Positions 20,179 through 32,500 of a stretch of 64,000 nt of DNA are shown here, piece after piece. The notes beneath the pieces are model-generated. The model was not told the origin of the DNA, searched no databases, and was given only the letters and a program-made list of their open reading frames with translations. The stretch spans positions 207,856,244 through 207,920,243 of the forward strand of contig NC_081411.1 in assembly GCF_030272615.1 (NCBI RefSeq), in the 5' to 3' direction. This DNA comes from Cryptomeria japonica. Its lineage: Eukaryota; Streptophyta; Pinopsida; Cupressales; Cupressaceae. How positions within the stretch are numbered: position 1 is the stretch's first letter; every line of letters begins with the position of its first letter. A program made the translations under genes and the position numbers.

Positions 20179-20955
20179 GGAACCTTAGAACCCCGAGGTT
20201 CCGAGGTTCTTTCCCTTTGCCTTCTCTTGCTTTTCCTTCTCTGGAACCTCGAGGTTCTGAAGTTCCTTCTTCGTTTTCTTCTTTCTCTGGAACTCCGGAA
20301 CCATGAGGTTCCGAAGTTCCTTCCCTTTGCTGCCTCTCCTTTCTTTTCCCAGAGCTTCGAAAGCCCGAGTTTTCGAGGTTCCTCTCTTTCTTTCCCTTTC
20401 TCTTCCGTTCCCTCAAAACTCCGGAACCCCGAGGTTCCGAAGTTCCTTTCTTTTCTTCTTCCCTTCCTTGGAACTTTGAAACCTCGAGGTTTCGAAGTTC
20501 CTTTGTGCAATTCCGCCTTTTCCTTTTCTTTCCTTCTCAGTTCCCCGAAACTCCGGAACCCTGAGGTTCCGAAGTTCCTTTCCCTTGCCTTCTCCGGAAC
20601 TTCGAAAGGTTCCCTCCTAGCCTTTCTTCCTTCCTTTCTCTGTAACTCCGGAACCCCGAGGTTCCGAAGTTCTCTGCCTTGCTTCCCTTTCTTCCTTCCC
20701 GGAACTCTGGAACCTTGAGGTTCCGAAGTTCCTTCCCTCCTTGCTTTTTCTCTCTAGTTTCCCTGGAACTCCGGAACCTCGAGGTTCCGAAGTGTTCCTT
20801 CCTTAGCCTTTTTCTAGTTCTCCGGAACTCCGAGGTTCCGAGGTTCCCTGCTGCGTCTCTTTCCTCTTCCCCGGAACTCTGGAACCCCGAGGTTCCGAAG
20901 TTCTTTCCTTGTCTTCCCCACTTCAGGAACCAGAGTTTCCGAAGTCCCCGGACTT
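20179..20955. repeat. Fourteen-copy palindromic repeat in solo LTR
   Basis: The core is GGAACTCCGGAACC, a CCGA/TCGA loop, then GGTTCCGAAGTTCC: two 14-base arms that are near-perfect complements. Copies start near 20179, 20243, 20289, 20351, 20414, 20470, 20546, 20595, 20642, 20701, 20765, 20823, 20873 and 20926, with spacing 46-76 (mean about 57). Spacers are T/C-rich (CTTTCCTTCC-like). Arm changes are often matched on the other side, for example GAAACCTCGAGGTTTC at about 20478. Confidence 0.9.
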
Positions 20956-21298
20956 CTTTCCAACTGGCGACACTTGTGGATGGCGTGATCGACACTCAAG
21001 GCTTTAAATGCTCCGACAGTTTTGGTGACTTATGCACTTTATTTTGTGGAGCCACAGGGGTGCATTTAATGTTTTTGGTAGGATTTCCATCAAGGGAGGT
21101 ACGGGGCCATGCTTGTTGTGGTGACTTATGTCATGTCTACATACTCTGACTTTGGAAGGTTAGTCAATCCACCTTCTCAGGGTTGCCTTTTGTGGGTATG
21201 GCTAGGTTGCTTGCATGTACAGAATGTCAGGTGCATGCACTTCCCTGCACTCCCAGACTGACATGCAGAGGTCATGATCACCCTTGTAACCATTTTTC

Positions 21299-21305
21299 TA
21301 TATAA
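21299..21305 (+). promoter_or_regulatory. TATA box of solo LTR 20012-21972
   Basis: TATATAA occurs in the context TTCTATATAAGGCTG, 1.29 kb into the LTR and about 670 bases before its end. Confidence 0.6.
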
Positions 21306-22019
21306 GGCTGTTAAGCCTCATTGTAAAGGGTTCTCTCCTTGCTGCGTTGAGCTTTTCTATGCTCTTTCTCTTCTCTTGAAGACTTGTAATTATTTTTGCA
21401 TTTCTGCAACTGTAAGTTTGGATTTTGGCCTTTGAATGAATTGAAATTACATTCTTGCCTTCCTTCATCTTATGCATTCTGTGTATGTTTCCTTACCTTC
21501 ATCATACGTGTATGTTTTGTGGCTCTTCTCTCCATATATGCTGTGTTAACTTGTTTTATCCGAGTGTGACTTGTGGGAATCCTTCTCCCCTCTTGACACT
21601 TAGCAAATTCTAACCTCCAGACATGCATTGGGGTCACTCATACAACTGAAGTTTGTGCATCTCTTGGGTGTTTCAGTTAATTCTTTGTGTCATTTCGGGT
21701 AGGGAGAGAAACAATCTCTTCTTGGTGCATCACCTCCTTTTATTTCAAGCATTTCTCTCTACCCTTTACCTCTGCAATTTGTTAGGATAGGCCTAGGAGT
21801 TAGTTTTGAAGTGTTGAGTTTGTTCAACACCTGCACCTGGATTGAGAAGGAAGCCGGCCTTCTCCAGAGATTCAATCCCCTTGTGCAAGGTCCCACACTT
21901 CGGGGTTGTTTCCATGTTTCACAAGGTTGCTGAGTTGATAGCTCAGCAAGGGTGCGAGCTTTTGTGATAACAGTTTGATCATGTGATTAATTGTTTGATT
22001 ATAGTTCTTGGAGCTTGCG

Positions 22020-22996
22020 ATTGTAAGCATTTACATTTTCATGATTACCTTGCTTGATGTTGTAGATTTTAATACAATTTCATTGTCATCTTGAAGTGTT
22101 TGAATTCCTCTTCAAAGTCCATTCATAATTTCTTCAAAGGCTTGTTCAATTTTTTTGTACCAATCGATGATCACACCCCTTAGGATGGTTGGGGAGGATT
22201 ATAGCGATTAAGCTTTGTTATTTGGTCATTTGCTGTTTGAATGGTTTCACGTTTTACTGTGTCTTATTGGATCCTTGAATCCATCTCCTATAAACATAGG
22301 CCAACTTCTACCTTTATACATTGGAGTTTGATGATGGAGTCACTATGGTTTTACTAAGTACTTTGATGCATATGTAATGCCTAGAATCCTTAGGGAGTTT
22401 TGATTTAGTCATTTCAATGCTCCTCTAGCACCCTTGGACACGTGGGAATCCTCTACTTTTATTTCAATTTTAGCATTTTGCACACTTCTTTCACCTTTTG
22501 GTTCTCTTTTACTTCCTCCAACCCTTTGCCTTGGAGTTGTTGGCTCCATTTCCTTCTCTTCTATTAACAACTCTTAAATGCCTTGAAGGTTGCTTTCATA
22601 TGCTTCCTTCTCATCTTTGAAGGAGTCCTTGAACTTTGTCTCCCAGCAAAGACTTTCCTCGTAAAGTGGAGGCTATATTGATTCTTTGTATTGAACTTGG
22701 TTTGTAAGGTTGATGATCTCTTTTTCTAGTAATGGAAGATGTCTAGCTATTTCCAGCCACTTTTCCTTTGTATGGTTGTTTGTAGCAGGTTGGATGTTTT
22801 GGTGTCTTTGCTCTTGATTGTGGCTTACACTTTGACTTTGGCTTCGAATTTGTACCAATGGAGTTTCTTTGGCTACCTCTTGTAGTTTTCTTCTTTGCTC
22901 TCTTTGCTCCACCAATCTTAAAGTTAGCTTGATCTCTTGCTCCTCTTGCTGATCACTTTGTGGTCTTCTTTTGCTTTTATCTGGGTTTAAGGGCAT
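22020..22996 (-). pseudogene. Decayed gypsy-type gag relic
   Basis: On the minus strand, 22020-22250 encodes pieces matching unit B's gag (a VIIDWYKK-like and a DDNEIV-like stretch, compare B at about 10640-10760) through several frameshifts and stops. Upstream on the same strand, 22996-22673 is a 107-codon Gln/Glu/Lys-rich frame, comparable to the polar N-terminal part of B's gag. No protease or RT is visible. The solo LTR at 20012-21972 probably interrupted this element. Confidence 0.55.
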
Positions 22997-24540
22997 TAAT
23001 TATGGCTAGTATAGCATAAATCTTTGTTTGGTATTCTTCCTCTCAATAGCTTCTTTGGTTCACAATCGTATTCAACACATAGGTCCTAAAAAATTATAAA
23101 GCTTCTTGCAAGAATTTGACAAAGATCAGGGAGTGCGTCCACTATTCTAGTCATTGCTTGGCTGTCCTAAATTGTTTCTTTGGATACTTGTTTCCATTTA
23201 GCTTCTTTGCAGACGTACTCTGTTAATTAATATTCCTCACAGCAGACATACTCTTTTATTTATATTCCTCACAGATACACACGATCGTTTGTGAGATTGT
23301 CCACTCTTTTCTGGTTGGACTCTTCTGGTTACCCCATTTATATGTTAACTTTTATATACCAATGCTGATCTTATTAAAATATGACCCAACTTCTTTCAAG
23401 GCAATGATGCCAAATGTTTACTTATTAATGGGAAAAGCTATCTTTTGCAAAGTAAACAAAACTAATAGAGATAAAAATAATCGTACTAGGAAATTGTAGA
23501 TTAATAACAGTGATTGCTTTATTCTTTCGGAGTATTGTCAATACAAAATTATAAACTAAGGAGCATTTACAAGATTTGACTACCTTTCCCGGACTGTGAG
23601 AACCTGTATAAAGCATCTGGTGGTTGTTAAAGAGAGAATTATTCATAACCACTAACAATTGACTCTTTACTTGACAGATGAAAATAAATTATTAAATAGT
23701 TGGGTACAACTAAATTAATCAAACACAACAAAAGTGTTTGATGCTAACTACAAATGAAAGGTTGTCAGAGGAAATTTTTGCGAGTGGCTGGATAATGATG
23801 ACGTGGCAAGTGAGGGCACCCACCTTACAAGCAAAGAAGTCGTTGAATTATTGGAACAATTATTTTGATTTGGAATGATTAAAATAATGATTTGTAGACT
23901 GCATATACCAATTGATTACCATCTCACAAAATCAAGTGTTTGCAGAAATTATTTCATTAAATATTAAGAATGGCTTTAACTTTTCAAAATGAGGTGTGAA
24001 TGGGAAAAGATTTGCTACTTAATTCAAAAGCAAAGGGTCATGAAGAGTTTTCATGCACAAGTAAATACAAAGGGAAGAGATATATTTGTAAAACCAAATC
24101 AAATGTTGAGAGCAGCAGGAAATTGCAAATGGTGAGATTGAAAGGTGAATGTGTTCACACAAAGGTTAAAAACAATGTAATAGTAAAATTGAATCAAAGG
24201 TGTGAAGGGAATCTTGAAAGGCAAATGACAATCATGTGAATTAATGGGTCTACAATTAATTTTGAGGAGAAGCTAAAGTGAAGATCAAATATTTAGAAGT
24301 AAGTGAAAAGGTGTAAAATGAATTCATAAAAGAGGAATATATTTTCATGTGAATGGGAAAATAATTTCATGGAAATATTAAAGTAAAATCTTTATTAAAC
24401 TATTTAGCAAGTTGGAAATGTAGTGTATTATTATAATACTGCCTTGATATTTTGAATTGTAAAGTTTAAGTGAAAGTTAGAAGGGAGTGAATTGCAAGAT
24501 TGCAACTGGCAGCTACAGTTGGGAATATTGAATTTTACAC
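22997..24540. other. AT-rich non-coding sequence
   Basis: No gene is supported. Short direct repeats (ATATTCCTCACAG at about 23238 and 23265, ACATACTCTTTTAT) are the only structure. A 79-codon open frame at 24000-24239 is Lys-rich and isolated, and I do not call it. Confidence 0.5.
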
Positions 24541-27420
24541 TGCAATCACATCACTCCAGCAGGCTCATCTTCCTCTCTTTTCTTCTCCCCCCTCTCCTTC
24601 CCCTGTCTTTTTCTAGCTTCTTTTTTAGGTGTATATATTAGATATTTTCAATTGTAATGCAGATTTGATCATTTGAATGGAACTGTGTCGTTGTTCATGC
24701 CTGGGCTGCCGTTGTTTTTTCTTTTCTCAGTTCTTTTTGCTCTCTAGCTCTAATAAGGGAACCTCAACACTTTGTGTCTAGGTAGTTGGCTTCCATCTGT
24801 ATGTGGCTGTTTTGTGTATATTTTATGAGCATTAGAAGAGGCTGTTACTCTAATAGTTCTGACTTGATGCAGAGCAGGGGTAGGAATGATGTCAACCTCT
24901 CAACCAACTACTTGGAAGGGCTTTTGGGGCATCTCACCACACACTTACTTCATAAACCATCAATAGACCTTGTAGCCCTCCTAATGGGTCTGACTGTCCA
25001 TAACTTTTGAAGCAGGCATGATCATGAGAATACAAACACAGATTTGGATACCCATTTGGCTCTTATAAAACATATCTCAAAATGAGATAAGGTTCCTTTG
25101 TATGGACAGGGTCAAAAATTGACTGTTACAGTTGGAATTAGGCCTTATTAGGCTTATAGGCTTATGGGCAACTTGGGGTTGGTCTCTCAAATGATACCAA
25201 AAGGGTTGTTCAAGCATATATTTGGTTTGGGCAGGGTTCACACACACTCTCTAACATCCCACAATGTTTCCAAACTTCCTTGTACGGATACAATGCAAAT
25301 TTAGTCCTCTACAATAATGTTTCAGCCTGATACATAGAGATATCAGGCCTAGGGCATCATGTTTTCATTGGCAAACCTTCCTCCCTATTCCTGCACTTTT
25401 GACATATTTAAGAACACATAAATACAGGCGATTCCACCACTTTTGGGGAGATATCACTAGTGGAATGGGTTTTTTTTCATTTTTCTGTCACTGGATACCC
25501 TAGGTAGGGTTTTTGACCCACCTGGAAAGAATTGCTTGTATCTCCCTCAAAACTTAATGAAATTCAACCAAACCAAAGCCAAATGAAAAGTAACTCATTT
25601 ATATTTTTAACCATACCATGTGTAGGTCGTACACAGGCCGTATAGAGCCGTACAAAACGCTGCAACAGTAAAAAAACATGTTCAGATTTGCAGGAAACAG
25701 TGATTTTTATTTATTGTTTCAACCTCCAAAAACTTCATTTGACCTCTTGGGTCGATGATACAAGGCCTTTCACATGTTTACAACCATTCTCCAACTGTCC
25801 CCCAACCAATTTCCAAATTAGAAACTAACTAAAACATCAATTATGCACTCTGACAAAAATATTTAAAAGTTGCTTGGCAACATTGTGCAACTTTGACAAT
25901 TTTTCCATTTTTGCATTCCCTATCACCCAAGAACCTAACCATGACTCTAATCAACCTAGGATGGTCATAAAAGACCTTATTACATGAAATAACATCACAT
26001 AAAACAAAAAATCCAACTTTGGACACTTTGGACCTAATAGACCTAGCCTTGGACCTAGGGTGCTCCTGCACCATGACTCCTATGTGTTTGTGAATGAAAT
26101 GGTTTGATGCATGATAATGTTATGTTGTTTTCTATTGTTTGTTGACTATAGTGGGGTGTTTTGCAAAAGATTAATTTAGTTATATAGCAAAGGGATGCCT
26201 ATTCTTGGTTTATGGCTTTTTATCTCTATAATTTACTGTCATCATTTCTTCTTTTTCTCTTCTTAGTTAGAATTAGCTTAAAATAGGTAGGGAGTTGGTC
26301 TTCATCCTAGAGATTGATTTGCAGCTCTATTCTGCATGTTGTAGATATTCCTATTGTTGGTGGTCCTGCATGGCGCATTTGCCCTAAGCTGAGATTGAGA
26401 TCTATCAATAGTAAAAATATATTATATAACTTAAGGTAAAGTTTGGTTTTCTTAGGGTTATAGTATTGTATTTCTCTATAGTGATGTTTGCTCTCTTTAT
26501 TTTATTATCAATCAATTAATTCTCTTTTTGACTCTCTTCAGCATTATTGGTTTATTTATTTGTTAGCTTTTGATAATAAGGTATTACTATTAACAAAAGT
26601 GACCATTAGGTGGCATTTTCAGCTGCTAGCCTATCTTACCAGCCAGCAATTTGCACCTCTAATTCATCTAATCTTGGCTAATCATTTCAAGGACATTTTA
26701 TTGTTTCTACAACTCAACCCAATTTGGTGTGAATTTGATTTTCTTACAGATTGCACAAAATCTGGAAACAAATGCTATTTGTTGTGTTTTTTGTTTACCT
26801 AAACATACTTAAAAATAAGGCATTTTGACCATGTAATGATATAAAGATAAAGGTAACTAAAATGTTGGTCTGATTAAGACAATTTTTTTCTTGTTTCTGC
26901 AACAATATCCAGTTGCTGCTTTGCAAATTGTTTTTATGAATATAATACTTACTGTTTTGATAAGGTGTTGAATATTTATAAAGGGACAAGAATATCAGCG
27001 TTTGCTGGTGAGAAAGGGTCTTCCCATGGGTACAGTTGTTCCAGTTCCTCTTGTTCATTTTTGTATGTGTGAGTATTGTGGTGTGGCAGTTTTTATGACT
27101 ATTTGTGTTAATACATTTACAATTATAGTATTGTTTTGCAATTAAACTCATGTGAATGATGAATTGTAGAGTGACTTAGCATACAATAGATATATACTTT
27201 TGTGTGTTTTCTAGTGAGTCGATTATTTCATGAAATCCCTCTCGAGCTGAGTCCTTTCTCCATTAGAATTCTCTTGTTTCCCTACTTCCATTGAGGCTGC
27301 ATTAATTTAACCAAATTAGATTCGACACCTTTAGGTCTTGGTATATACATCACCATGACATGGTCATATGATAATGTCCTTGGTTTGACAGGGGCACAAG
27401 TAAACCCAAATAACAGGTCA
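24541..27420. other. Non-coding repeat-like sequence
   Basis: It includes a pyrimidine-rich block (24570-24620) and a 77-codon minus-strand open frame (26074-25841) of moderate complexity that I do not recognise. It may be a decayed transposon piece. No splice-supported gene structure could be built. Confidence 0.4.
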
Positions 27421-27862
27421 AGCTCCATGTCAAAACATTGTGCCATGAACAGGTTCATGCAATATCATGCTTCTTAGGCTCCTGACACATTAGCACATCT
27501 TTCTATGCAACATCCACTTAGAAGATGAATTGTCGCACTAACGTGAAGATGAACTGTTTATTGCTGTAGACTCTCAATCCTTTTGTAACCCTTCTTTGTA
27601 ATTGTTTTTTGATAATTGAACTCTTACATTGTACTCAGTCCCTTAAGATAGGATTATCAGGATCTACATGGTTGCCTGCATTTGAGTATGGCTAATTAGT
27701 CAGTTAGTATTTCCTTCCTAGTTCTTTAGTCATAGGAATTTCCATTCTTAGCTTTCTAGTTTTCGATGTTCATTATAACCTAGTAGTGTACTAGCTAAAT
27801 TATCAGGTTGTCCTCCACGTTGTCATATAGGCCTTGTAGTGTCAATCATTGGTATTAGAGCA
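27421..27862 (+). other. Possible LTR end followed by a primer-binding-like site
   Basis: At 27851 the sequence TTGGTATTAGAGCA closely resembles the initiator-Met tRNA primer site (TGGTATCAGAGC) and directly follows GTGTCAATCA, a plausible LTR end. A second TTGGTATTAGAGCA lies at about 27888. No opposite LTR or TSD was found. Confidence 0.35.
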
Positions 27863-28430
27863 ACAGTTGTGTGTCTCCTTGAGTTGGTATTAGAGCATTA
27901 AAAAATATATGTCTCTTCACATCTAATAGATATATCCAAACTGGCACACTCCTTCAAGAAAAAATTATTCCTTTTTATAATTATCATAAATTGCACCTCT
28001 TAAAAATAATCACTAAACAAACCGCTGCATATTGGTGGCTATAATAAATCGGCGTCCTCTATTATATTGAGTCACACCTTTGGATGAGGATGGGCCTTTA
28101 ACTATAATCAATTTATTTTATAAACTGTTGTAACTAACTTTGGTGAGTTGGGCAGCATCCTCTGCAAACTAAGTCTTTGCATACCACTTTGAATCGCATC
28201 TTGTTTATTGTTGCTTCTGTTATTTGTGTGATCGCTTCTCTTTAACTCTTCTTGATCGCTGTAATCTGGTCAAGCATATCAATTTGTCTAATGAACTATT
28301 GTTTACCTTCTAATCGCTTCAGTCTGAGAAGACATATGAACTCACTGTTTTCATTATTCTTCCATGTGTTACTGTTGCAAGCTCATCATGTTCCCATCTT
28401 TAACAATGGTAATCCAATATCCTTTTACCA

Positions 28431-28764
28431 CTAATCACGTCTTAAAATGGGGTCACTTATCTTCCATATTAAATCGCTGTAGAGTCGTAGACCATCACAA
28501 AATGATTCCCAATATGAAATGGCTTTGCAAACACCCATGGAATAAACATGCTGAAAACACATCAGGTATGAACCAAACATGGAGCTTACACATGAAAACA
28601 CGAAGCATACACATGGATTTATGCAAACACGGAGCATACACATAAAAACATGAAGCATACACATTAATATATGGAAACATGGAGCATACACGTATTGTTA
28701 GATTCTTCTCATTGACTAGAATGATTCGTCGATTCATCTTTACCCTGCAGGATGGCAGGATCAA
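28431..28764 (-). other. Internal leader of a truncated minus-strand element with short repeats
   Basis: It follows the minus-strand primer site at 28765-28777. Between about 28570 and 28695 the phrase AACAYGGAGCATACACAT recurs about five times at 25-40 base spacing. The overlapping minus-strand open frames (His/Cys/Val/Phe-rich) reflect this repeat and are not called as genes. Confidence 0.45.
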
Positions 28765-28777
28765 GGCTCTGATACCA
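28765..28777 (-). other. Initiator-Met tRNA primer-binding site
   Basis: On the minus strand it reads TGGTATCAGAGCC, two bases after the LTR end (TTACA). This is the canonical primer site of many copia and gypsy elements and fixes orientation: LTR to the right, internal region to the left. Confidence 0.8.
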
Positions 28778-28779
28778 AT

Positions 28780-29571
28780 TGTAATTTCCCCTACTGGGAG
28801 GCTGCCAATTCCCGATGATTAACATACATCACTTTGCATTATTATGTCTTAAATCAGATTATTAAAATTAAGGAACAATTAGGATTCATAATACATCTGA
28901 CAGTTACTATACTTAAGCCCCAATCCTTACTTCTTTCCTAATCATCAACCCTAACGGAGGATGGGGAATTACTTGTAATAGGGCGCTTGAAAACCAGTCT
29001 ACAAGTAGGCTCCCTCAAGGTTTCAGGACCCTGTCCATATCCCATCTTGGGCTTACCTATCTTGTGAGGTATTACTCCGCCTCTCACTAACAAAACCAAC
29101 CTATCCTCATGATGGGCCATAGGGAATGATTAAGGAATGGGCTATTAATATAATAGTCTTTCATGTACTATGAATTTATATGAAATTAAGTATGACTGTC
29201 ATACATTTGTGCAGTCTATATTAATATTACTATTAAATTCTGCATAAGAACATTATCAGGCTTCATATATTAAGCATACATACTAAGCACATCCCCATGC
29301 ATACCACCAAGAACAACGATGTTACTGCCTGTAACTTAATAACAGTTCTGATCTGATCTGATTGGTGGTGATGTCACTGGAGGCTTTTTGATTCTTTTCC
29401 TTTATATCTCTCAATGTGAGGGAGAGGTCACACCTCTTCATCATGCATGCCTTTTGGCAAGAGACACACCCTTTCACTATTAGCACCCTTTGAAAGAGTG
29501 CAACTCTTCATTATTTCTGCCCTTTGAAAGTGACACAACCTTTAACAATCAGATCTGCACTTTTGTTGTCG
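28780..29571 (-). mobile_element. 5'-truncated LTR, same family as solo LTR 17925-19493
   Basis: The + strand edge TGTAATTTCCCC matches the edge of the 17925 LTR, and 29290-29571 matches 18967-19255 in the same order (GATGTCACT, GGGAGAGGTCACACCTCTTC, CTTTGAAAGAGTGCAACTCTTC). The match stops abruptly at about 29571, so the outer part of the LTR is lost. This copy retains the primer-site junction, which the solo LTR does not. Confidence 0.75.
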
Positions 29572-32500
29572 TTGTTGGGCATAAAACAAATTAAAATTCA
29601 TCAATAGTTGAAATTCACATTCTAGCTATGTTACCTTAAATTTCCGGAATGGGGGGACGGGGAAATGAGTTTCCTGGACAGATTTTTTTTTGCCATTTTT
29701 GGGGATGGAGAAGATGGCATATAAAAAATCGGGAAAATTTAAAATATATATAGAGGTTTGAAATTGAGTTGAATTGAGAGTTCAAATGAGGGTTGAAATT
29801 CATAAATTCATATACATGATGTAACTTTATAGTTAATACATGAGGGGCCGTCCCCTGCTGTCACCGGGACATTTCTGTTTCCGAGACGGCCTGGTTTTAC
29901 CCAGGAAATGTGTCCCCGCCAACACTGGGTAACACTGCATTCTAGCCTATACACATTCACTTTGATAGCCATGGCCCACAACAATAAAACTCCCTAAAAA
30001 TCAATTTCTAGCTCATGCATGGATGTCCTACTGGGTGTTATTTCTGATTCAACCTTGTTTCTAGAATTGAGATGATCATCTCCCGCTTAAACATTCTTCA
30101 AGCCTTCTAAGTGTTCTGGTAACACTGATGGGCATTTTTGTTCCAAGAAAACTACTTATACTTATTTTTCCTAATGCCTCTGTGTGGCTAATTTTTTTTA
30201 ACTGTTCCTGTGGGGAAAAGCACTTTGGATCCCCCTATTTTTCTGGTGTTCACATTCCAACATTCGTCCATTCTCTCTACTGCAGAATTGAAAATCACTA
30301 TTTTGTATCATTTTCCCTTGTTTTTTGGGTGAGTTGTACACATTTTATCACTTGGTTTTCCTGATGCTCCCTTGTTTGTGGGACGTTTTCTTGTCTTCAA
30401 ATTATAGCTCCCGCTTCGATCCACACTTTCATTATACCATCCTTGAAATGCAGTTGATTGTTGGAGACACAAAGGAGTGCCAATCATCACCAGCAATGGT
30501 CATTACACTGATCATTCCTTAGAGAAGAATAAAATGCGTTGGTATCAAAGTGTGTGAATATTATTTGGTGGTAATAACAAATTGATTACAGTATAATTTA
30601 TTCCTATTCATGTATTTGGGTGATGCTGATCGCTTTCAAGATAGAAATGCTATTGCATGAAAGTGGGAGGAAGAATTGGAGGAGTTGGAGGGAAGCCAAG
30701 TAGTTTTTCCTTACTCTACTCCCCCTATACCAATTCTTGCACCAATAGATGAGGTCTGCCACATAGACAAGTGGCTTGACTGGTTGTGTGCTTCCATAGA
30801 TGCATTGGAGGTTCCTCCTCTCCCATTCCTTCTATATCCACATTCTCAAAAGTCAAAATCACTAACCGGTGAAGTGTCAGCCACTTATTGAAACTAGCAC
30901 AGAGCAGCCCCCTCTTAGGTTGACTTTACTTCTTCTACATCGATACATTTCAGGCCGAGTAGATCTTCCTTACCACAAACAGATTCTATATCAGAGTGAT
31001 TTCCTTGGCTGGACCTTGCTGATCTGCTATAAATCTTGCTGTGGTTTATCCAGAGCATATGACCTATGGCACAAGCTCTGTTGGATGTGGTTAATACATT
31101 TTGGAATGGAATTTTTGCCCTTCCTACTAATTCTACAAGAGACACTTCATATCAAGAAATTGGTAGAAGAAGATTGTCATTTATATTCTGTGTATATTTA
31201 TGAACCATGGATGGCCTGAGAAGAGTTCATTTGAGATGTCAGTTCAATGGCTGCCAGTTAGAATTTCTCCTCTTTGTGGTTTGGATGGCTGGTAGCCTTG
31301 TATTTGATTGAGCATTGTTTTAGACTTTTAGGTACTAATACCTTATGTTGCAAGATGAAATATATAACCTGTGAAAGGCATCAAAAGAAGCAGAAAACGT
31401 GGCCTTGGTGAATGAGACTTTGCACAAGGAAATAGAGGAACAAAAGTTGTGGTTCCAGGAGCAATTGGCTCAGCAAACCTTGCTTATGAAGGAAGGCCCA
31501 ATGGCTAAGTTGGCAGCATTTGGACAAGAGGTGGCTCAGCCAAAAGTAAAATTGGCTGTAATTAAAATAGTGCACATGTAGGCTCAGCTCCAAGAGGCTT
31601 TCTATATAGTCAAGAGCTCAAGAGAACACGAGGTTGTTGTGGTTTCCTGAGGCAACGAATATGTGAGGTTTATATGCTAAGGTTGAAGTCAACCAAGCAT
31701 AACGTTCAGCCTCTTTAGGTTCAGCTGGTGCAAATGTATATCATGACATGTTCTTCCTGAGCTCTTTTGTGATAGTCTTTTTTATTGCAGGCTTTTTGGA
31801 TGGAACACCGATTCTTCTTTTTTGGTATAATGATGCAATCAGCATATTTTGCTATAGTTTGTTAATATTTATACTACCGACTTATTTTGGTTTCTAATTG
31901 TTGACTAAGGGTAGTATGTTAATTAATAATTGTAAGAAGTTAACCAGCGGTTGTGGTCTAAAAGATAACTGTTGGCACTTAAAGTGCAATTTCTAAGGTT
32001 AGGGAAGTGCAGTGATTTATGTATCATCCTCTTTGAACCACATTCTCTGTTAGAAATTATTATCTTCAATAAAGAATCAATTGTTTTATTCCCATATGAT
32101 TAATTTCTGGTATGGACTGTTTCTTTTATTCCTATACTGTTGCGTTGGTAGTTTATAAGTTTATAACTGCGTTTGGTTTTGCATGTAGATATTGTAACTC
32201 AGTTGTTTACTAGCTATATCATTGTGCTATCCTCAGTGTCACCATCTTGGGCCCCATATGCAGATCTCTCAGCCTACTCTCTTATCGGAATCATAAGGCT
32301 AGGATCAAAATCAAGTAATTTGTCCACCTCCCTCTTTTCTCTCCAAGCTTGTTTATTTATATAAAGCTCATAATGCCTACAGACAAGAGTCTATATTTTT
32401 CTCTTATTTTGAATGATGTAATATCGTTTTCTTTGTTCTTATTGCATCCTTTACCTTGATATGCTTTCCTTTATAGCAAGCTGAAATCTTGCTTTATATA

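Larger units (their letters stand above)
20012..21972 (+). mobile_element. Solo LTR (1,961 bp) with TSD GTTTG and hairpin array
   Basis: It starts TGTTGTCATTTTATGACACC and ends TTGTGATAACA, with perfect TSD GTTTG at 20007-20011 and 21973-21977. A TATA box at 21299-21305 gives + orientation, and there is no polyprotein. The U3 carries 14 palindromic units (20179-20955). The long open frames in this stretch on both strands are by-products of that repeat. It sits within a minus-strand gag relic, whose sequence resumes at about 22020. Confidence 0.88.

Noticed and set aside
19960-20718. A 252-codon + strand frame and overlapping 138-152 codon minus frames as genes
   Set aside because: They are by-products of the palindromic repeat array, which reads open on both strands.
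28431-28764. Cys/Met/His-rich minus-strand frames as a small secreted protein
   Set aside because: They arise from a short tandem repeat next to a primer-binding site.
27851-28777. A complete element bounded by the primer-like site at 27851 and the one at 28765-28777
   Set aside because: The two sites face each other, so they belong to two separate truncated elements.
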